Shown: positions 54,770 through 64,000 of the stretch, in pieces
How the letters are laid out: each line of letters starts with the position of its first letter
Position numbering within the stretch: the stretch's first letter is position 1
Origin: Paracoccus thiocyanatus
Lineage (GTDB): Bacteria > Pseudomonadota > Alphaproteobacteria > Rhodobacterales > Rhodobacteraceae
DNA length: 64,000 nt
Direction: 5' to 3'
NCBI RefSeq assembly: GCF_900156255.1
Contig: NZ_FTMK01000003.1
Location: 1-64,000, forward strand
Program-made: the position numbers and the translations under genes
The notes under the pieces: generated by a model
Seen by the model: only the letters and a program-made list of their open reading frames with translations
The model's database searches: none
Told to the model about the DNA's origin: nothing

Positions 54770-55402
54770 ATGGCATTTCACGAGATCAGGTTCCCGGCGA
54801 ACCTGTCCTTTGGCTCGGTCGGCGGGCCAGAGCGGCGGACGGAAATCGTCGCGCTGACCAACGGCCACGAAGAACGCCGCACGCCCTGGGCGCATTCGCG
54901 GCGGCGCTATGACGCCGGGCTGGGCCTGCGTTCGCTGGACGACGTGGCGGCGCTGATCGCGTTCTTCGAGGCGCGGGCCGGGCAGATGCACGGGTTTCGC
55001 TGGAAGGATTGGGCGGATTGCAAGTCCTGCGCGCCAAGCGGGACGGTGAGCTTCCAGGACCAGGAGATCGGCATGGGCGACGGGGTGCGGCGCGAATTTG
55101 CGCTGCGCAAGGGCTATGCCTCGGGTCCGGTACGCTATTGGCGGCCGGTGGCCAAGCCGGTCCAGGGTACGGTGCTGGCCGGGGTGGGCCAGGTGGAGCT
55201 GCGCGCCGGGGTGGATTTCGCGGTCGATTGGGCGACGGGGGTGGTCCGTTTCGTCGCGCCGCCCGAGCGGGGGGGGGTGGTCACGGCCGGGTTCGAGTTC
55301 GACGTGCCGGTGCGCTTTGACACCGACTGCATCGCGGTCTCGGTCGCGTCCTTCCAGGCGGGCGACCTGCCGCAGGTGCCGGTGGTGGAGGTGCGGCTAT
55401 GA
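54770..55402 (+). CDS. GTA distal tail protein gp12 (DUF2460)
   Basis: A 210-residue DUF2460 protein beginning AFHEIRFPANLSFGSVGGPE, with FRWKDWADCKSC and DTDCIAVSVASFQAGDLPQV. It forms part of the tail tip hub. Overlaps gp13 by ATGA. Confidence 0.88.
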   Translation: MAFHEIRFPANLSFGSVGGPERRTEIVALTNGHEERRTPWAHSRRRYDAGLGLRSLDDVAALIAFFEARAGQMHGFRWKDWADCKSCAPSGTVSFQDQEIGMGDGVRREFALRKGYASGPVRYWRPVAKPVQGTVLAGVGQVELRAGVDFAVDWATGVVRFVAPPERGGVVTAGFEFDVPVRFDTDCIAVSVASFQAGDLPQVPVVEVRL

Positions 55403-56217
55403 GCGAGACGATCGCGCGGGCCTGGGCGGTCGAGCGCCGCGACGGGCTGGTGCTGGGATTTACCGATCACGACCGGGGCTTGGGCTTTGACGGCATCGCC
55501 TTTCGCCCCGATAGCGGGCTGAGCGCGCGGGCGCTGGTGCAGGGATTGGGCCTGTCGGTGGACAATAGCGAGGCGGTGGGGGCGCTGTCGGACGGCGCCA
55601 TCACCGAGCGCGACCTGATGGCCGGGCGCTGGGACGGCGCCGAAGTGCGGCTGTGGGAGGTGGACTGGACCGATTCCGCGAACCGGCGGCTGCTTTTCCG
55701 CGGCCATCTGGGCGAGGTGGTGCGCAGCGGCGCGGCCTTCCGCGCCGAGTTGCGCGGCCTGTCCGAGCCATTGGGCCGGGCGCAGGGGCGGGTCTATCAC
55801 CCGCGCTGCTCGGCCATGCTGGGGGATGGGCAGTGCCGGTTCGACCTGGGCCGCCCCGGCTATGCCGCCGAGGGCGTGGTCGAGGCCGAGGACGAGGGCC
55901 GGCTGGTCCTGTCGGGCGTCGCCGGCCATGACGCCGGCTGGTTCGAGCATGGCCGGCTGGTGGTGCTGGCCGGCGCGGCCGAGGGGCTGTCGGGCCTGGT
56001 CAAGGCCGATGCCGCCCTGCCGGGTGCGCGGCGCGAGGTCGAGTTGTGGACCGCGCTGGGCATCCGGCCCGCTGTAGGCGACCGGGTGCGGCTGGAAGCG
56101 GGCTGCGACAAGCGGGCCGAGACCTGCCGAATGAAGTTCCTGAACTACCTGAACTTTCGAGGCTTTCCGCACCTGCCGCCCGAGGACTGGCTGATCGCGC
56201 CCAAGGTGAACCGATGA
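55399..56217 (+). CDS. GTA tail hub protein gp13 (DUF2163)
   Basis: A 272-residue DUF2163 protein with a C-terminal cysteine pattern (MLGDGQCRFDLGRPG, GCDKRAETCRMKFLN) that in related GTAs holds an iron-sulfur cluster. Overlaps gp12 and gp14. Confidence 0.88.
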   Translation: MSETIARAWAVERRDGLVLGFTDHDRGLGFDGIAFRPDSGLSARALVQGLGLSVDNSEAVGALSDGAITERDLMAGRWDGAEVRLWEVDWTDSANRRLLFRGHLGEVVRSGAAFRAELRGLSEPLGRAQGRVYHPRCSAMLGDGQCRFDLGRPGYAAEGVVEAEDEGRLVLSGVAGHDAGWFEHGRLVVLAGAAEGLSGLVKADAALPGARREVELWTALGIRPAVGDRVRLEAGCDKRAETCRMKFLNYLNFRGFPHLPPEDWLIAPKVNR

Positions 56218-56636
56218 GCGCGGTCGTTCAGGCGGCGCGGGGCTGGATCGGCACGCCCTATGTGCACCAGGGCTCGGCCAAGGGGGCGGGGACGGATTGC
56301 CTGGGGCTGGTGCGCGGGGTGTGGCGCGAATTGTGCGGCGCCGAGCCCGAGGTGATGCCGGCCTATACGCCCGACTGGGGCGAGGCGGGCGGGACGGAAC
56401 TGCTGCTGGGCGGGGCGGGGCGGCTGCTGCGGCCCGCGCCCGACGAGCGGCCGGGCGATGTGCTGGTCTTTCGCATGCGGGCGGGGGCGGTTGCCAAGCA
56501 TATGGGAATACTGGCGGAAATCGGCGCGCGGGGCAGTTTCATCCATGCCTATGACCGGCATGGCGTGGTCGAAAGCCCGCTGTCGGCGCCGTGGCGGGCG
56601 CGGATCGCCGGGCGATTCCGGTTTCCGCCGCGGTAA
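56214..56636 (+). CDS. GTA NlpC/P60 peptidase gp14
   Basis: A 140-residue cell-wall peptidase. Catalytic Cys in GAGTDCLGLVRGVW, His in AVAKHMGILAEIG. It helps the particle cross peptidoglycan when DNA is delivered. Overlaps gp13 by four bases. Confidence 0.88.
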   Translation: MSAVVQAARGWIGTPYVHQGSAKGAGTDCLGLVRGVWRELCGAEPEVMPAYTPDWGEAGGTELLLGGAGRLLRPAPDERPGDVLVFRMRAGAVAKHMGILAEIGARGSFIHAYDRHGVVESPLSAPWRARIAGRFRFPPR

Positions 56637-56650
56637 GGGAAAGGGAAGCA

Positions 56651-59600
56651 ATGGCGACGATTCTGCTGGCGGCGGTCGGGGCATCGCTGGGTGCGGGCTT
56701 TGGCGGCACGGTTCTGGGGCTTTCGGGCGCCGTCATCGGCCGGGCGCTGGGCGCAAGCCTGGGCCGGGCCATCGACCAGCGCCTGCTGGGCGGCGGCTCG
56801 AAGGCGGTCGAGACGGGGCGCGTGGACCGGATGCGCATCCAGACCGCGGGCGAGGGCACGCCGGTCGCGCGCATCTGGGGGCAGATGCGGGTGCCGGGCC
56901 ATGCGATCTGGGCCGGCCCGCTGGTCGAGACCCGGCGCAGCCAGGGCGGCGGCAAGGGCTCGGGGTCCAGCGTGACCCAGATCGGCTATCGCGCCAGCCT
57001 GGCGCTGGCGCTGTGCGAGGGGCCGATCCTGGGGGTCGGGCGCATCTGGGCGGATGGCGAAGAGGTCTCGGCCGATGCGCTGAACATGCGGGTTTACCTG
57101 GGCGACGAGGAGCAATTGCCCGACCCGGCGATTGCCGCCGAGGAGGGCGAGGCGGCGCCGGCCTATCGCGGCTTGGCCTATGTCGTGCTGGAAGACCTGG
57201 CGCTGGAGAAATGGGGCAACCGGGTGCCGCAACTGTCCTTCGAGGTCACGCGGGCGGCCAGGCAGGGTCGGGGCCTGTCGCGCGAGGTGCAGGGGGTGGC
57301 GATGATCCCCGGCACCGGCGAATATGCGCTGGCGACCACGCCGGTCAGCTATGACATGGGCCTGGGCGAGATGCAGGTCGCGAACCGCAACAGCGCGCTG
57401 GGGGCGACGGATTTCCTGGCCTCGATGGCGACGCTGGGGCGGGAATTGCCGCGGGTCGGCTCGGTCTCGCTGGTGGTGTCGTGGTTCGGCGACGATCTGC
57501 GGGTCGGCGAATGCGCGGTGCGGCCCAAGGTCGAGGACCTGTCGCGCGACGGCCAGGGCATGGCCTGGCGCGCCGGCGGCATCGGGCGCGATGCGGCGCA
57601 GGCGGTGGCGCGGGTGGACGGGCGGCCGATCTATGGCGGCACGCCGGCCGACGGCTCGGTCATCGAGGCGCTGCGGGCGATCGCGCAAAGCGGGCGCAAG
57701 GCGGTGTTCTATCCCTTCATCCTGATGGAGCAGCTTGCCGGGAACGGCCGGCCCGATCCCTGGAGCGGGGCCGCGAACCAGCCGGTCATGCCCTGGCGCG
57801 GGCGCATCACCACCAGCGTCGCGCCGGGGCGCGAAGGCAGTCCCGTGGGCACCGAGGCGGCCGCCGAGGAGGTGGCGCGGTTCTTTGGCACGGCCGAGCC
57901 GGGGGATTTCAGCCGCGACGGTTCGGTGATCCGCTATGACGGGCCGGAGGAATGGTCCTATCGCCGGTTCATCCTGCATTACGCGCATCTTTGCGCCGCG
58001 GCGGGCGGGATCGACGCCTTCCTGATCGGGTCCGAGATGGTCGGGCTGACGACGATCATGGCGGCGGGGCATTCCTTTCCGGCCGTGCAGCAGTTGCGGC
58101 GGCTGGCGGCGGATGTGCGCGGCATCCTGGGCGAGGCGGTCAAGGTCGGCTATGCCGCCGACTGGTCGGAATATTTCGGCCACCAGCCCGGCAATGGCGA
58201 CGTGCATTTCCACCTGGACCCGCTTTGGGCCGACGAGAACATCGACTTTGTCGGCATCGACAATTACATGCCGCTGTCGGATTGGCGCGATGGCGAGGAT
58301 CACCTGGACGCCCATCACGGGCGCATCGACGATCCGGCCTATCTGCTGGCCAATGTCGCGGGCGGCGAGGGCTATGACTGGTATTATGCCAGCGATGCCG
58401 ACCGGCAGGCGCAGCGGCGCACGGCGATCCATGATGGCGCGCATCACGAGCATTGGATCTGGCGCTACAAGGATATCCGCGGCTGGTGGCAGAACGCGCA
58501 TCACGACCGGATCGGCGGGGTGCGGCAGGCGCAGCCTTCGGCCTGGGTGCCGGGCCTGAAGCCCGTGTGGTTCACCGAGATGGGCTGCGCGGCGCTGGAC
58601 AAGGGCACCAACCAGCCCAACAAGTTCCTGGACGCGATGAGTTCGGAATCGATGCTGCCGTATTTCTCGGACGGGCGGCGGGACGACCTGGTGCAGGCGG
58701 CCTATCTGCGGGCGATGACCGGGTTCTGGGGCGATCCGGCGAACAATCCGGCGCGGGCCGCCCATGGCCGGACCGGGGCGGGGCGAATGGTGGACATGGC
58801 GCGCGCGCATGTCTGGTGCTGGGACGCGCGGCCCTATCCGGCCTTTCCGGCGCGTCTGGACCTGTGGTCGGACGGCCCGGCATGGCAGCGCGGGCACTGG
58901 CTGAATGGCCGCGCCGGCGCGGTGCCGCTGGCCGATGTGGTGGCCGAGATCTGCCGCGAGGCGGGGGTGCGGGCATTCGACGCCGAGGGGCTGCGCGGGC
59001 TGGTGCGCGGCTATGCGCTGTCGGGGGCCGAAAGCGGGCGCGCGGCCTTGCAGCCTTTGATGCTGGCGCATGGCTTCGACGCGGTCGAGCGCGACGGCGT
59101 CTTGCGCTTTGTCATGCGCGGCGCGCGGGTCGATGCCGAGCTTGGCCCCGGTGACATGGCGCTGGCCGAGGAGGTCGAGGCGGTGGAAGTTTCGCGCGCC
59201 GCCGATGCCGAGATGGTGGGCCGCATCCGGCTGACCCATGTCGAGGCGGGCGGCGATTATGCCGCGCGCACCGCCGAGACGGTGATGCCGGGGGCCGAGT
59301 TCCTGGCGGTCTCGGACAGCGAACTGGCGATGGCGCTGACGCGGGCCGAGGGGCGGGCGCTGGCGGAACGCTGGCTGTCCGAGGCGGCGGTGGCGCGGGA
59401 CGCGGTGCGCTTTGCCCTGCCGCCCTCGCTGGGGCATCTGGGGCCGGGGGACGTGGTGCGGCTGGCCGAGGGGGCGGCCGAGGCCAAGCGCTGGCGCATC
59501 GACCGCATCGAGCGGGCGGGCGCGATCACGGTAGATGCGGTGCGGGTCGAGCCAGGGGTCTATCGCCCGGCCCGCGTGGTCGAGGGCGAGGCGGCGCTGC

Positions 59601-60541
59601 GCCCCTTTGTCCCGCCGATCCCGGTCTGGCCGGTTTTCCTGGACCTGCCCTTGCTGCGCGGCGACGAGGTGCCCCATGCGCCGCATCTGGCGGTGACGGC
59701 GACGCCCTGGCCGGGGGCGGCGGCCGTCTGGGTCTCGACCGAGGAGGCGGGGGGCTATGCGCTGAACGCGACCCTGGCCGAGCCTTCGGTCATGGGGGTA
59801 ACGGAAGGGCCGCTTTCGGCGGCGCGGCCGGGGGTCTGGGACCGCGGGCCGGCGCTGCGGCTGCGGGTCAAGGGCGGCAACCTGCGTTCCGCCAGTGCCG
59901 AGGCGCTGCTGGCGGGGGCGAACCTGCTGGCGATCGGCGACGGCTCGGCCGAGGGCTGGGAATTGCTGCAATTCCGCGATGCGCGGCTGGTCTCGGCCGG
60001 GGTGTGGGAGGTGTCGATGCGGCTGCGCGGGCAGGCGGGGACGGATGCCTTCATGCCGGCGGTCTGGCCCTCGGGCAGCGTGGCGGTGCTGCTGGACGGG
60101 GCGGCGGCGCAGGTGGAACTGGCGCCCTCGGCCCGCAACCAGCTGCGGCATTGGCGCATCGGGCCGGCGACGCGCAGCCCGGACGATCCCAGCTATCGCC
60201 ATATCGCCGCGGCGTTCCGCGGCGCCGGGCTGCGGCCGCTGTCGCCCTGTCACCTGGCGGTGCGGGGCCGGGTCGTGACCTGGGTGCGGCGCACGCGGAT
60301 CCAGGGCGACGGCTGGGACGGGCCGGACGTGCCGCTGGGCGAGGCGCAGGAGCGTTACGCCGCCCGGCTGGTCCGGGACAGGCAGGTGCTGGCCGAGGCG
60401 GTGCTGGCCGAGCCGCGCTGGGCGGTGCCCGATGGCGTCTGGTCCCAGGCCGCGGCGGGCGGCGGCTTTGCCGTCGAGGTTGCCCAGCTTTCCGACACGT
60501 TCGGGGCCGGGCCCCATGCAAGGAGGATGATCCATGTCTGA
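56651..60541 (+). CDS. GTA host-specificity / tail megatron protein gp15
   Basis: A 1296-residue protein. N-terminal glycine-rich hydrophobic stretch (VGASLGAGFGGTVLGLSGAV), a GTA TIM-barrel-like region (about 400-720, FTEMGCAALDKGTNQPN), then phage tail domains. It is the tail tip that contacts the receptor cell. ATG 56651 follows AAGGGAAG. The long open frame on the opposite strand is a shadow. Confidence 0.9.
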   Translation: MATILLAAVGASLGAGFGGTVLGLSGAVIGRALGASLGRAIDQRLLGGGSKAVETGRVDRMRIQTAGEGTPVARIWGQMRVPGHAIWAGPLVETRRSQGGGKGSGSSVTQIGYRASLALALCEGPILGVGRIWADGEEVSADALNMRVYLGDEEQLPDPAIAAEEGEAAPAYRGLAYVVLEDLALEKWGNRVPQLSFEVTRAARQGRGLSREVQGVAMIPGTGEYALATTPVSYDMGLGEMQVANRNSALGATDFLASMATLGRELPRVGSVSLVVSWFGDDLRVGECAVRPKVEDLSRDGQGMAWRAGGIGRDAAQAVARVDGRPIYGGTPADGSVIEALRAIAQSGRKAVFYPFILMEQLAGNGRPDPWSGAANQPVMPWRGRITTSVAPGREGSPVGTEAAAEEVARFFGTAEPGDFSRDGSVIRYDGPEEWSYRRFILHYAHLCAAAGGIDAFLIGSEMVGLTTIMAAGHSFPAVQQLRRLAADVRGILGEAVKVGYAADWSEYFGHQPGNGDVHFHLDPLWADENIDFVGIDNYMPLSDWRDGEDHLDAHHGRIDDPAYLLANVAGGEGYDWYYASDADRQAQRRTAIHDGAHHEHWIWRYKDIRGWWQNAHHDRIGGVRQAQPSAWVPGLKPVWFTEMGCAALDKGTNQPNKFLDAMSSESMLPYFSDGRRDDLVQAAYLRAMTGFWGDPANNPARAAHGRTGAGRMVDMARAHVWCWDARPYPAFPARLDLWSDGPAWQRGHWLNGRAGAVPLADVVAEICREAGVRAFDAEGLRGLVRGYALSGAESGRAALQPLMLAHGFDAVERDGVLRFVMRGARVDAELGPGDMALAEEVEAVEVSRAADAEMVGRIRLTHVEAGGDYAARTAETVMPGAEFLAVSDSELAMALTRAEGRALAERWLSEAAVARDAVRFALPPSLGHLGPGDVVRLAEGAAEAKRWRIDRIERAGAITVDAVRVEPGVYRPARVVEGEAALRPFVPPIPVWPVFLDLPLLRGDEVPHAPHLAVTATPWPGAAAVWVSTEEAGGYALNATLAEPSVMGVTEGPLSAARPGVWDRGPALRLRVKGGNLRSASAEALLAGANLLAIGDGSAEGWELLQFRDARLVSAGVWEVSMRLRGQAGTDAFMPAVWPSGSVAVLLDGAAAQVELAPSARNQLRHWRIGPATRSPDDPSYRHIAAAFRGAGLRPLSPCHLAVRGRVVTWVRRTRIQGDGWDGPDVPLGEAQERYAARLVRDRQVLAEAVLAEPRWAVPDGVWSQAAAGGGFAVEVAQLSDTFGAGPHARRMIHV

Positions 60542-61256
60542 GAACACGACCGCGAATTGCGCCCTGCCGCTGCTGATGCCGGCGCAGGCGCAGAAACATG
60601 TCACGGTGAACGAGGCGCTGATGCGGCTGGACGGGCAGGTGGACCTGGTGCTGCAAAGCCTGACCCGCATCACCCCGCCCGAAACGGTGGTGGATGGGCT
60701 ATGCTGGGGCGTGCCGCAGGGCGCGGTCAACGCCTGGGAGGGGCAGGGCGGCAAGATCGCCGTCGGCGCGAATGGCGGCTGGGTCTTTGTCGAGCCGGGC
60801 TTCGGCCGGCGGGCGCTGGTCGCCGACCAGGGGGTGGTGGCGATCCATGGCGGGGCGGCCTGGGTGCCCGGCGCCGTCACGCTGGGCCAGCACGGATCGG
60901 GGCTGCTGGCGCGGCAATTGCACGAGGATGTCACGCTGGGCGCGGGCGCCTGGTTCGAGACGGCGATGGCCGTGCCGCCCGGCGCGCTGGTCATCGGCGC
61001 CACCGCGCGGGTGCTGGAGGCGATCACCGGCAGCGCGACATCCTGGTCCTTGGGCACGGCGGGCAGTTCGGACAGCCTGACGCGTTTCGGCCAGGGCCTG
61101 GGCAAGGCACAGGGGTCCTGGGCGCGGGGGATGCTGTCGCCGCCGATGGCCTTTTGGGAGCCGACGCCGCTGCGGCTGACGGCCTCGGGCGGGCAGTTCG
61201 CCGGCGGCCGGGTGCGCGTCGTGCTGCATTGGTGGGAATTGCGGCTGCCGGATTGA
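60534..61256 (+). CDS. GTA-associated DUF2793 protein
   Basis: A 240-residue DUF2793 protein (CALPLLMPAQAQKHVTVNEAL, LCWGVPQGAVNAWEGQGGKI) that overlaps gp15 by eight bases and ends the cluster. Such genes often follow g15 in Rhodobacterales GTAs and may be tail fibre or receptor-adaptor proteins; the exact role is unproven. Confidence 0.8.
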   Translation: MSENTTANCALPLLMPAQAQKHVTVNEALMRLDGQVDLVLQSLTRITPPETVVDGLCWGVPQGAVNAWEGQGGKIAVGANGGWVFVEPGFGRRALVADQGVVAIHGGAAWVPGAVTLGQHGSGLLARQLHEDVTLGAGAWFETAMAVPPGALVIGATARVLEAITGSATSWSLGTAGSSDSLTRFGQGLGKAQGSWARGMLSPPMAFWEPTPLRLTASGGQFAGGRVRVVLHWWELRLPD

Positions 61257-61319
61257 CGCCTTTTCCACCCCGGCGGTTTGCGTTAGACTCGGCCGGATGA
61301 AACGCATGGGCGCATTTGG

Positions 61320-62159
61320 ATGAACTTGCAAAAAGACATGATCGAGCCCTTGTCGGACGCGCGGGACGCCCCGCGCGATTCGGTCTGGGGCCGCATCCAG
61401 CGCGAGGCGCGCATCGCCGTGCGCGACGAGCCTTTGCTGGGCGCCTTGATTCATGCCGGGCTGTTGCACCATGCCACGTTCGAGGCGGCCCTTGCCTATC
61501 GCTTTTCGCTGAAGCTTGCCTCGCGCGAGATGAGCGAGCAAATCCTGCGCGAGATCGCCGACGATGCCTTTGCCCGCGCGCCGGAACTGTCGGCGGCGGC
61601 GCAGGCGGATTTGCTGGCGGTCTATGACCGCGACCCGGCGACGCATCGGCTGATGCAGCCGATCCTGTTCTTCAAGGGCTATCAGGCGCTGCAATCCTAT
61701 CGCATCGGGCATTGGCTGTGGCAGCAGGGCCGGCGCGACATGGCCTATTTCGTGCAGATGCGCTGCTCCGAAGCTTTTGGCGTGGACATCCACCCGGCGG
61801 CGCGGATCGGCACCGGGGTGATGATCGACCACGCCCATTCCATCGTCATCGGCGAGACGGCGGTGGTGGGCGACGACGTGTCGATGCTGCATTCGGTGAC
61901 GCTGGGCGGCACCGGCAAGGAAGACGGCGACCGCCATCCCAAGATCGGCAACGGCGTGATGATCGGCGCCGGCGCCAAGGTGCTGGGCAATATCCATGTC
62001 GGGCACCATTCGCGCATCGCCGCCGGCTCGGTGGTGCTGGCCGAGGTGCCGCCCTGCAAGACCGTGGCCGGGGTGCCGGCGCGGATCGTCGGCGATGCCG
62101 GCTGTTCGGAGCCGTCGAACACGATGAACCAGCTTTTGGGTTACAGCGACCTGTTCTAA
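61320..62159 (+). CDS. cysE: Serine O-acetyltransferase
   Basis: A 279-residue acetyltransferase of cysteine synthesis. The left-handed beta-helix is in the region [21 protein letters not shown] [17 protein letters not shown] and [20 protein letters not shown]. The N-terminal helical domain is normal. The stop overlaps the convergent pyrD stop. cysE often neighbours the GTA in Rhodobacterales. Confidence 0.92.
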   Translation: MNLQKDMIEPLSDARDAPRDSVWGRIQREARIAVRDEPLLGALIHAGLLHHATFEAALAYRFSLKLASREMSEQILREIADDAFARAPELSAAAQADLLAVYDRDPATHRLMQPILFFKGYQALQSYRIGHWLWQQGRRDMAYFVQMRCSEAFGVDIHPAARIGTGVMIDHAHSIVIGETAVVGDDVSMLHSVTLGGTGKEDGDRHPKIGNGVMIGAGAKVLGNIHVGHHSRIAAGSVVLAEVPPCKTVAGVPARIVGDAGCSEPSNTMNQLLGYSDLF

Positions 62160-63214
62160 AGCCAGTCGGCGTTGCCGCTGCCGGTCAGTTCGGCCAGCGT
62201 GACGTTTTCGCGCGCGAGCCGGTCGTCCAGGTCGCGCGCGATCTGCGCCGCCAGCGAAAAGCCCTGATAGACCAGCGCCGAATAGACCTGCACGGCCGAG
62301 GCGCCGGCGCGCAGCTTTTGCCATGCCTGCTCGGCCGAGCCGATGCCGCCGACGCCGATCAGCGGCACCCGGCCCTGCGTTTCGCGATAAAGCCGCGCGA
62401 GGATGCGGGTGGCGCGGTCGAAAAGCGGCGCGCCGGACAGGCCGCCGGTTTCCCCGGCATCCGGCGAGGCCAGCCCGTCGCGCGACAGCGTGGTGTTGGT
62501 GGCGATGATCGCATCGACCGGCGCGGTCAGCGCCACGGCGGCGATGTCGGCCAGGGCGGCATCGTCCAGGTCGGGGGCGATCTTGATGAGCACCGGCGGG
62601 CGGTTCGCCAGCGCGTCCCGCGCCGCCAGCACGCCTTGCAGCAGCGCCGCCAGCGCCTGTGGTCCCTGAAGGTCGCGCAGCTTTTCGGTATTGGGCGACG
62701 AGACGTTGACGGTCAGGAAATCGGCGTGCAGGCCGGCGATCCGCACCACCTGGGCGAAATCGGCGCTGCGGTCGGCGCTGTCCTTGTTGGCGCCGATGTT
62801 CAGCCCGACCGGAATGCCCCGCGGGCGCTGGGCCATGCGCTCGGCGATGGCTTGCGCGCCGTCATTGTTGAAGCCGAAGCGGTTGATGATCGCGCGGTCT
62901 TGCGTCAGGCGGAACAGCCGCGGGCGGGGATTGCCGGGCTGGGGCCGCGGGGTGGCGGCGCCGATCTCGACAAAGCCGAAGCCGGCGCGCATCAGCGCGG
63001 GCAGGGCGCGGGCATTCTTGTCATAGCCCGCCGCCAGCCCCACCGGGTTCGGCAGGTCCAGCCCGGCAAGGCGGATGCGCAGCCGGTCCGAGGTGACGGG
63101 CCGGCCCGGCAGCGGCACCAGCCCCCGCCGCAGCGCCAGGATCGAAAGATCATGCGCGCGTTCGGGGTCAAGCCGATGCAGCGCGGCCATGCCCAGCCGC
63201 TCGATGGGGGTCAT
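62156..63214 (-). CDS. pyrD: Dihydroorotate dehydrogenase (quinone), class 2
   Basis: A 352-residue FMN enzyme oxidising dihydroorotate to orotate with quinone. [12 protein letters not shown] and [15 protein letters not shown] (the Ser is the class 2 catalytic residue) are present; [11 protein letters not shown] and [17 protein letters not shown] bind FMN/orotate. Overlaps the DUF952 gene by four bases, so they form an operon; it ends four bases into the cysE end region. Confidence 0.93.
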   Translation of the reverse strand: MTPIERLGMAALHRLDPERAHDLSILALRRGLVPLPGRPVTSDRLRIRLAGLDLPNPVGLAAGYDKNARALPALMRAGFGFVEIGAATPRPQPGNPRPRLFRLTQDRAIINRFGFNNDGAQAIAERMAQRPRGIPVGLNIGANKDSADRSADFAQVVRIAGLHADFLTVNVSSPNTEKLRDLQGPQALAALLQGVLAARDALANRPPVLIKIAPDLDDAALADIAAVALTAPVDAIIATNTTLSRDGLASPDAGETGGLSGAPLFDRATRILARLYRETQGRVPLIGVGGIGSAEQAWQKLRAGASAVQVYSALVYQGFSLAAQIARDLDDRLARENVTLAELTGSGNADWL

Positions 63215-63543
63215 GACAGCTCTCCCAAATCGTGGCCGGCGGGGCCGAGGGACAGGGGACGAGACCAGACCACGTCGCCCAGGCGCAATTCGCGATAGAG
63301 ATGCGGAAACAGGTCGCCGCCGCGCGAGGGTTCCCAGCGCAGATCGGGCAGGGCATCGGCGTCCAGCGCCAGCAGGTGCAGCCCCGCTTCGCCGGCGAAA
63401 TGGCGCGCAAGCGTTTCGGGAAGCTGCGCGGCGGTGGACAGGTGGACATAGCCGTCGGCCAGGTCCACCGGCGCGCCGTCGCTGCGGCCCTGCTGTTGAA
63501 GGGCCTGGAACTCGTATGTGCGGAAGATCTTGTAAACCAGCAT
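63211..63543 (-). CDS. DUF952 protein
   Basis: A 110-residue DUF952 protein starting [15 protein letters not shown], with [22 protein letters not shown] and [13 protein letters not shown]. The fold is related to ADP-ribose-binding enzymes but no function is known. ATG 63543 is preferred over 63585 because it fits the family start. Translationally coupled to pyrD. Confidence 0.8.
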   Translation of the reverse strand: MLVYKIFRTYEFQALQQQGRSDGAPVDLADGYVHLSTAAQLPETLARHFAGEAGLHLLALDADALPDLRWEPSRGGDLFPHLYRELRLGDVVWSRPLSLGPAGHDLGELS

Positions 63544-63667
63544 GACGGTTTCATGCGTCGCGCCATGCGGGCCGTCAAGCGTCATCGCGCCGCGGCTTCG
63601 TCGATTGACGGGGCGGCCGTCATCCCCCAATCTGCCTGTCATCCAGATATTCGGGCAAGGGGGTTCG

Positions 63668-64000
63668 ATGAAACGCGGGCTGATGGTTTCGGCGGCGGCG
63701 GTGCTGTTTTCCGCCGTCGCGGCGCAGGCGGATTACACGCTGCATGTGCTGCATATCAACGATTTCCACAGCCGGATCGAACCGATCAGCGCCTATGACA
63801 GCACCTGTGCCGCCGAGGCCGAGGCGAAGGGCGAATGTTTCGGCGGCGTGGCGCGGCTGGCGACGAAGATCCGCGAATTGCGCGACGGCCTGCGCGCCCA
63901 GGGCCAGAACGTGATCGTGCTGGATGCCGGCGACCAGTATCAGGGCAGCCTGTTTTACACCACCTACAAGGGCCGGGACACGGTCGAGTTCATGAACGCC
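63668..64000 (+). CDS. 5'-nucleotidase-type metallophosphoesterase, N-terminal part (runs off the window)
   Basis: 111 codons are visible, with a signal peptide (GLMVSAAAVLFSAVAAQA) and the metallophosphoesterase motifs LHINDFHSRI and LDAGDQYQGS. This is the UshA/5'-nucleotidase family, periplasmic enzymes releasing phosphate from nucleotides. The C-terminal nucleotide-binding domain is outside the window. Divergent from the DUF952 gene. Confidence 0.85.
   Translation, partial: MKRGLMVSAAAVLFSAVAAQADYTLHVLHINDFHSRIEPISAYDSTCAAEAEAKGECFGGVARLATKIRELRDGLRAQGQNVIVLDAGDQYQGSLFYTTYKGRDTVEFMNA

Noticed and set aside
56549..61105. 1518-codon open frame on the minus strand opposite gp15
   Set aside because: Shadow of gp15 and the DUF2793 gene caused by high third-position GC; composition is unlike a protein and no start context.

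Overview
The window is high-GC DNA with the gene content of a Rhodobacteraceae alphaproteobacterium, most likely Paracoccus or a close relative. The pointers are ChpT, the mutM-echA-rpsT-dnaA order, a (2S)-methylsuccinyl-CoA dehydrogenase of the ethylmalonyl-CoA pathway, a BioR-type biotin regulator with BioG, a Rhodobacterales-type plasmid/chromid replication module, and a complete RcGTA-type gene transfer agent cluster. All calls come from reading the sequence; no database search was run.

Layout. 1-330: end of an IS5-family (IS427-like) element abutting the stop codon of chpT. 1-8.2 kb: chpT, a DUF3553 protein, olsB-olsA (ornithine lipid synthesis), a two-RCK SLC13-type permease, a YmdB-like phosphoesterase, and ubiE-ubiB. 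8.3-14.6 kb: mutM, an enoyl-CoA hydratase, rpsT, dnaA, dnaN, recF. 14.6-23.9 kb: adenine deaminase, recO, a META lipoprotein, mcd, ilvD, photolyase, gluconokinase and a small unknown. 24-29.7 kb: a FadR-type regulator divergent from an L-lactate permease and lldEFG (lutABC). 29.8-36.5 kb: a frameshifted 2'-5' RNA ligase, a GntR regulator that is probably BioR, and convergent to it the tightly overlapping operon bioB-F-D-A-G-C with two BioR-box-like sites at its promoter. 36.6-41.7 kb: a PepSY protein and a replication/partition module made of an initiator with a C-terminal DnaA-domain-I-like segment, a 480-bp putative origin, parA, parB, five copies of a 16-bp parS-like palindrome, and an HTH gene with its own inverted repeat. 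41.8-46.3 kb: SDR dehydrogenase, thiolase, fabF, mltG. 46.5-61.3 kb: GTA cluster g1 to g15 plus a DUF2793 gene, apparently intact, preceded by a promoter-like sequence, a short leader ORF and an intrinsic-terminator-like hairpin. 61.3-64 kb: cysE, pyrD, a DUF952 protein and the start of a 5'-nucleotidase.

How it fits together. dnaA-dnaN-recF and a plasmid/chromid-type replicase with parAB lie within 27 kb of each other, so this replicon is probably a chromid (second chromosome) that carries housekeeping replication genes, or a chromosome that has acquired a plasmid replication module. The metabolic blocks (lactate uptake and oxidation, acetyl-CoA assimilation by the ethylmalonyl-CoA route, biotin synthesis) are each compact and have recognisable local regulators or operators. 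The most unusual features are the parS-like palindromes built into parA and parB coding sequence, the paired use of a DnaA-like domain, the GTA leader with a terminator and a leader ORF, and a dispersed motif of about 23 bp found after several genes.
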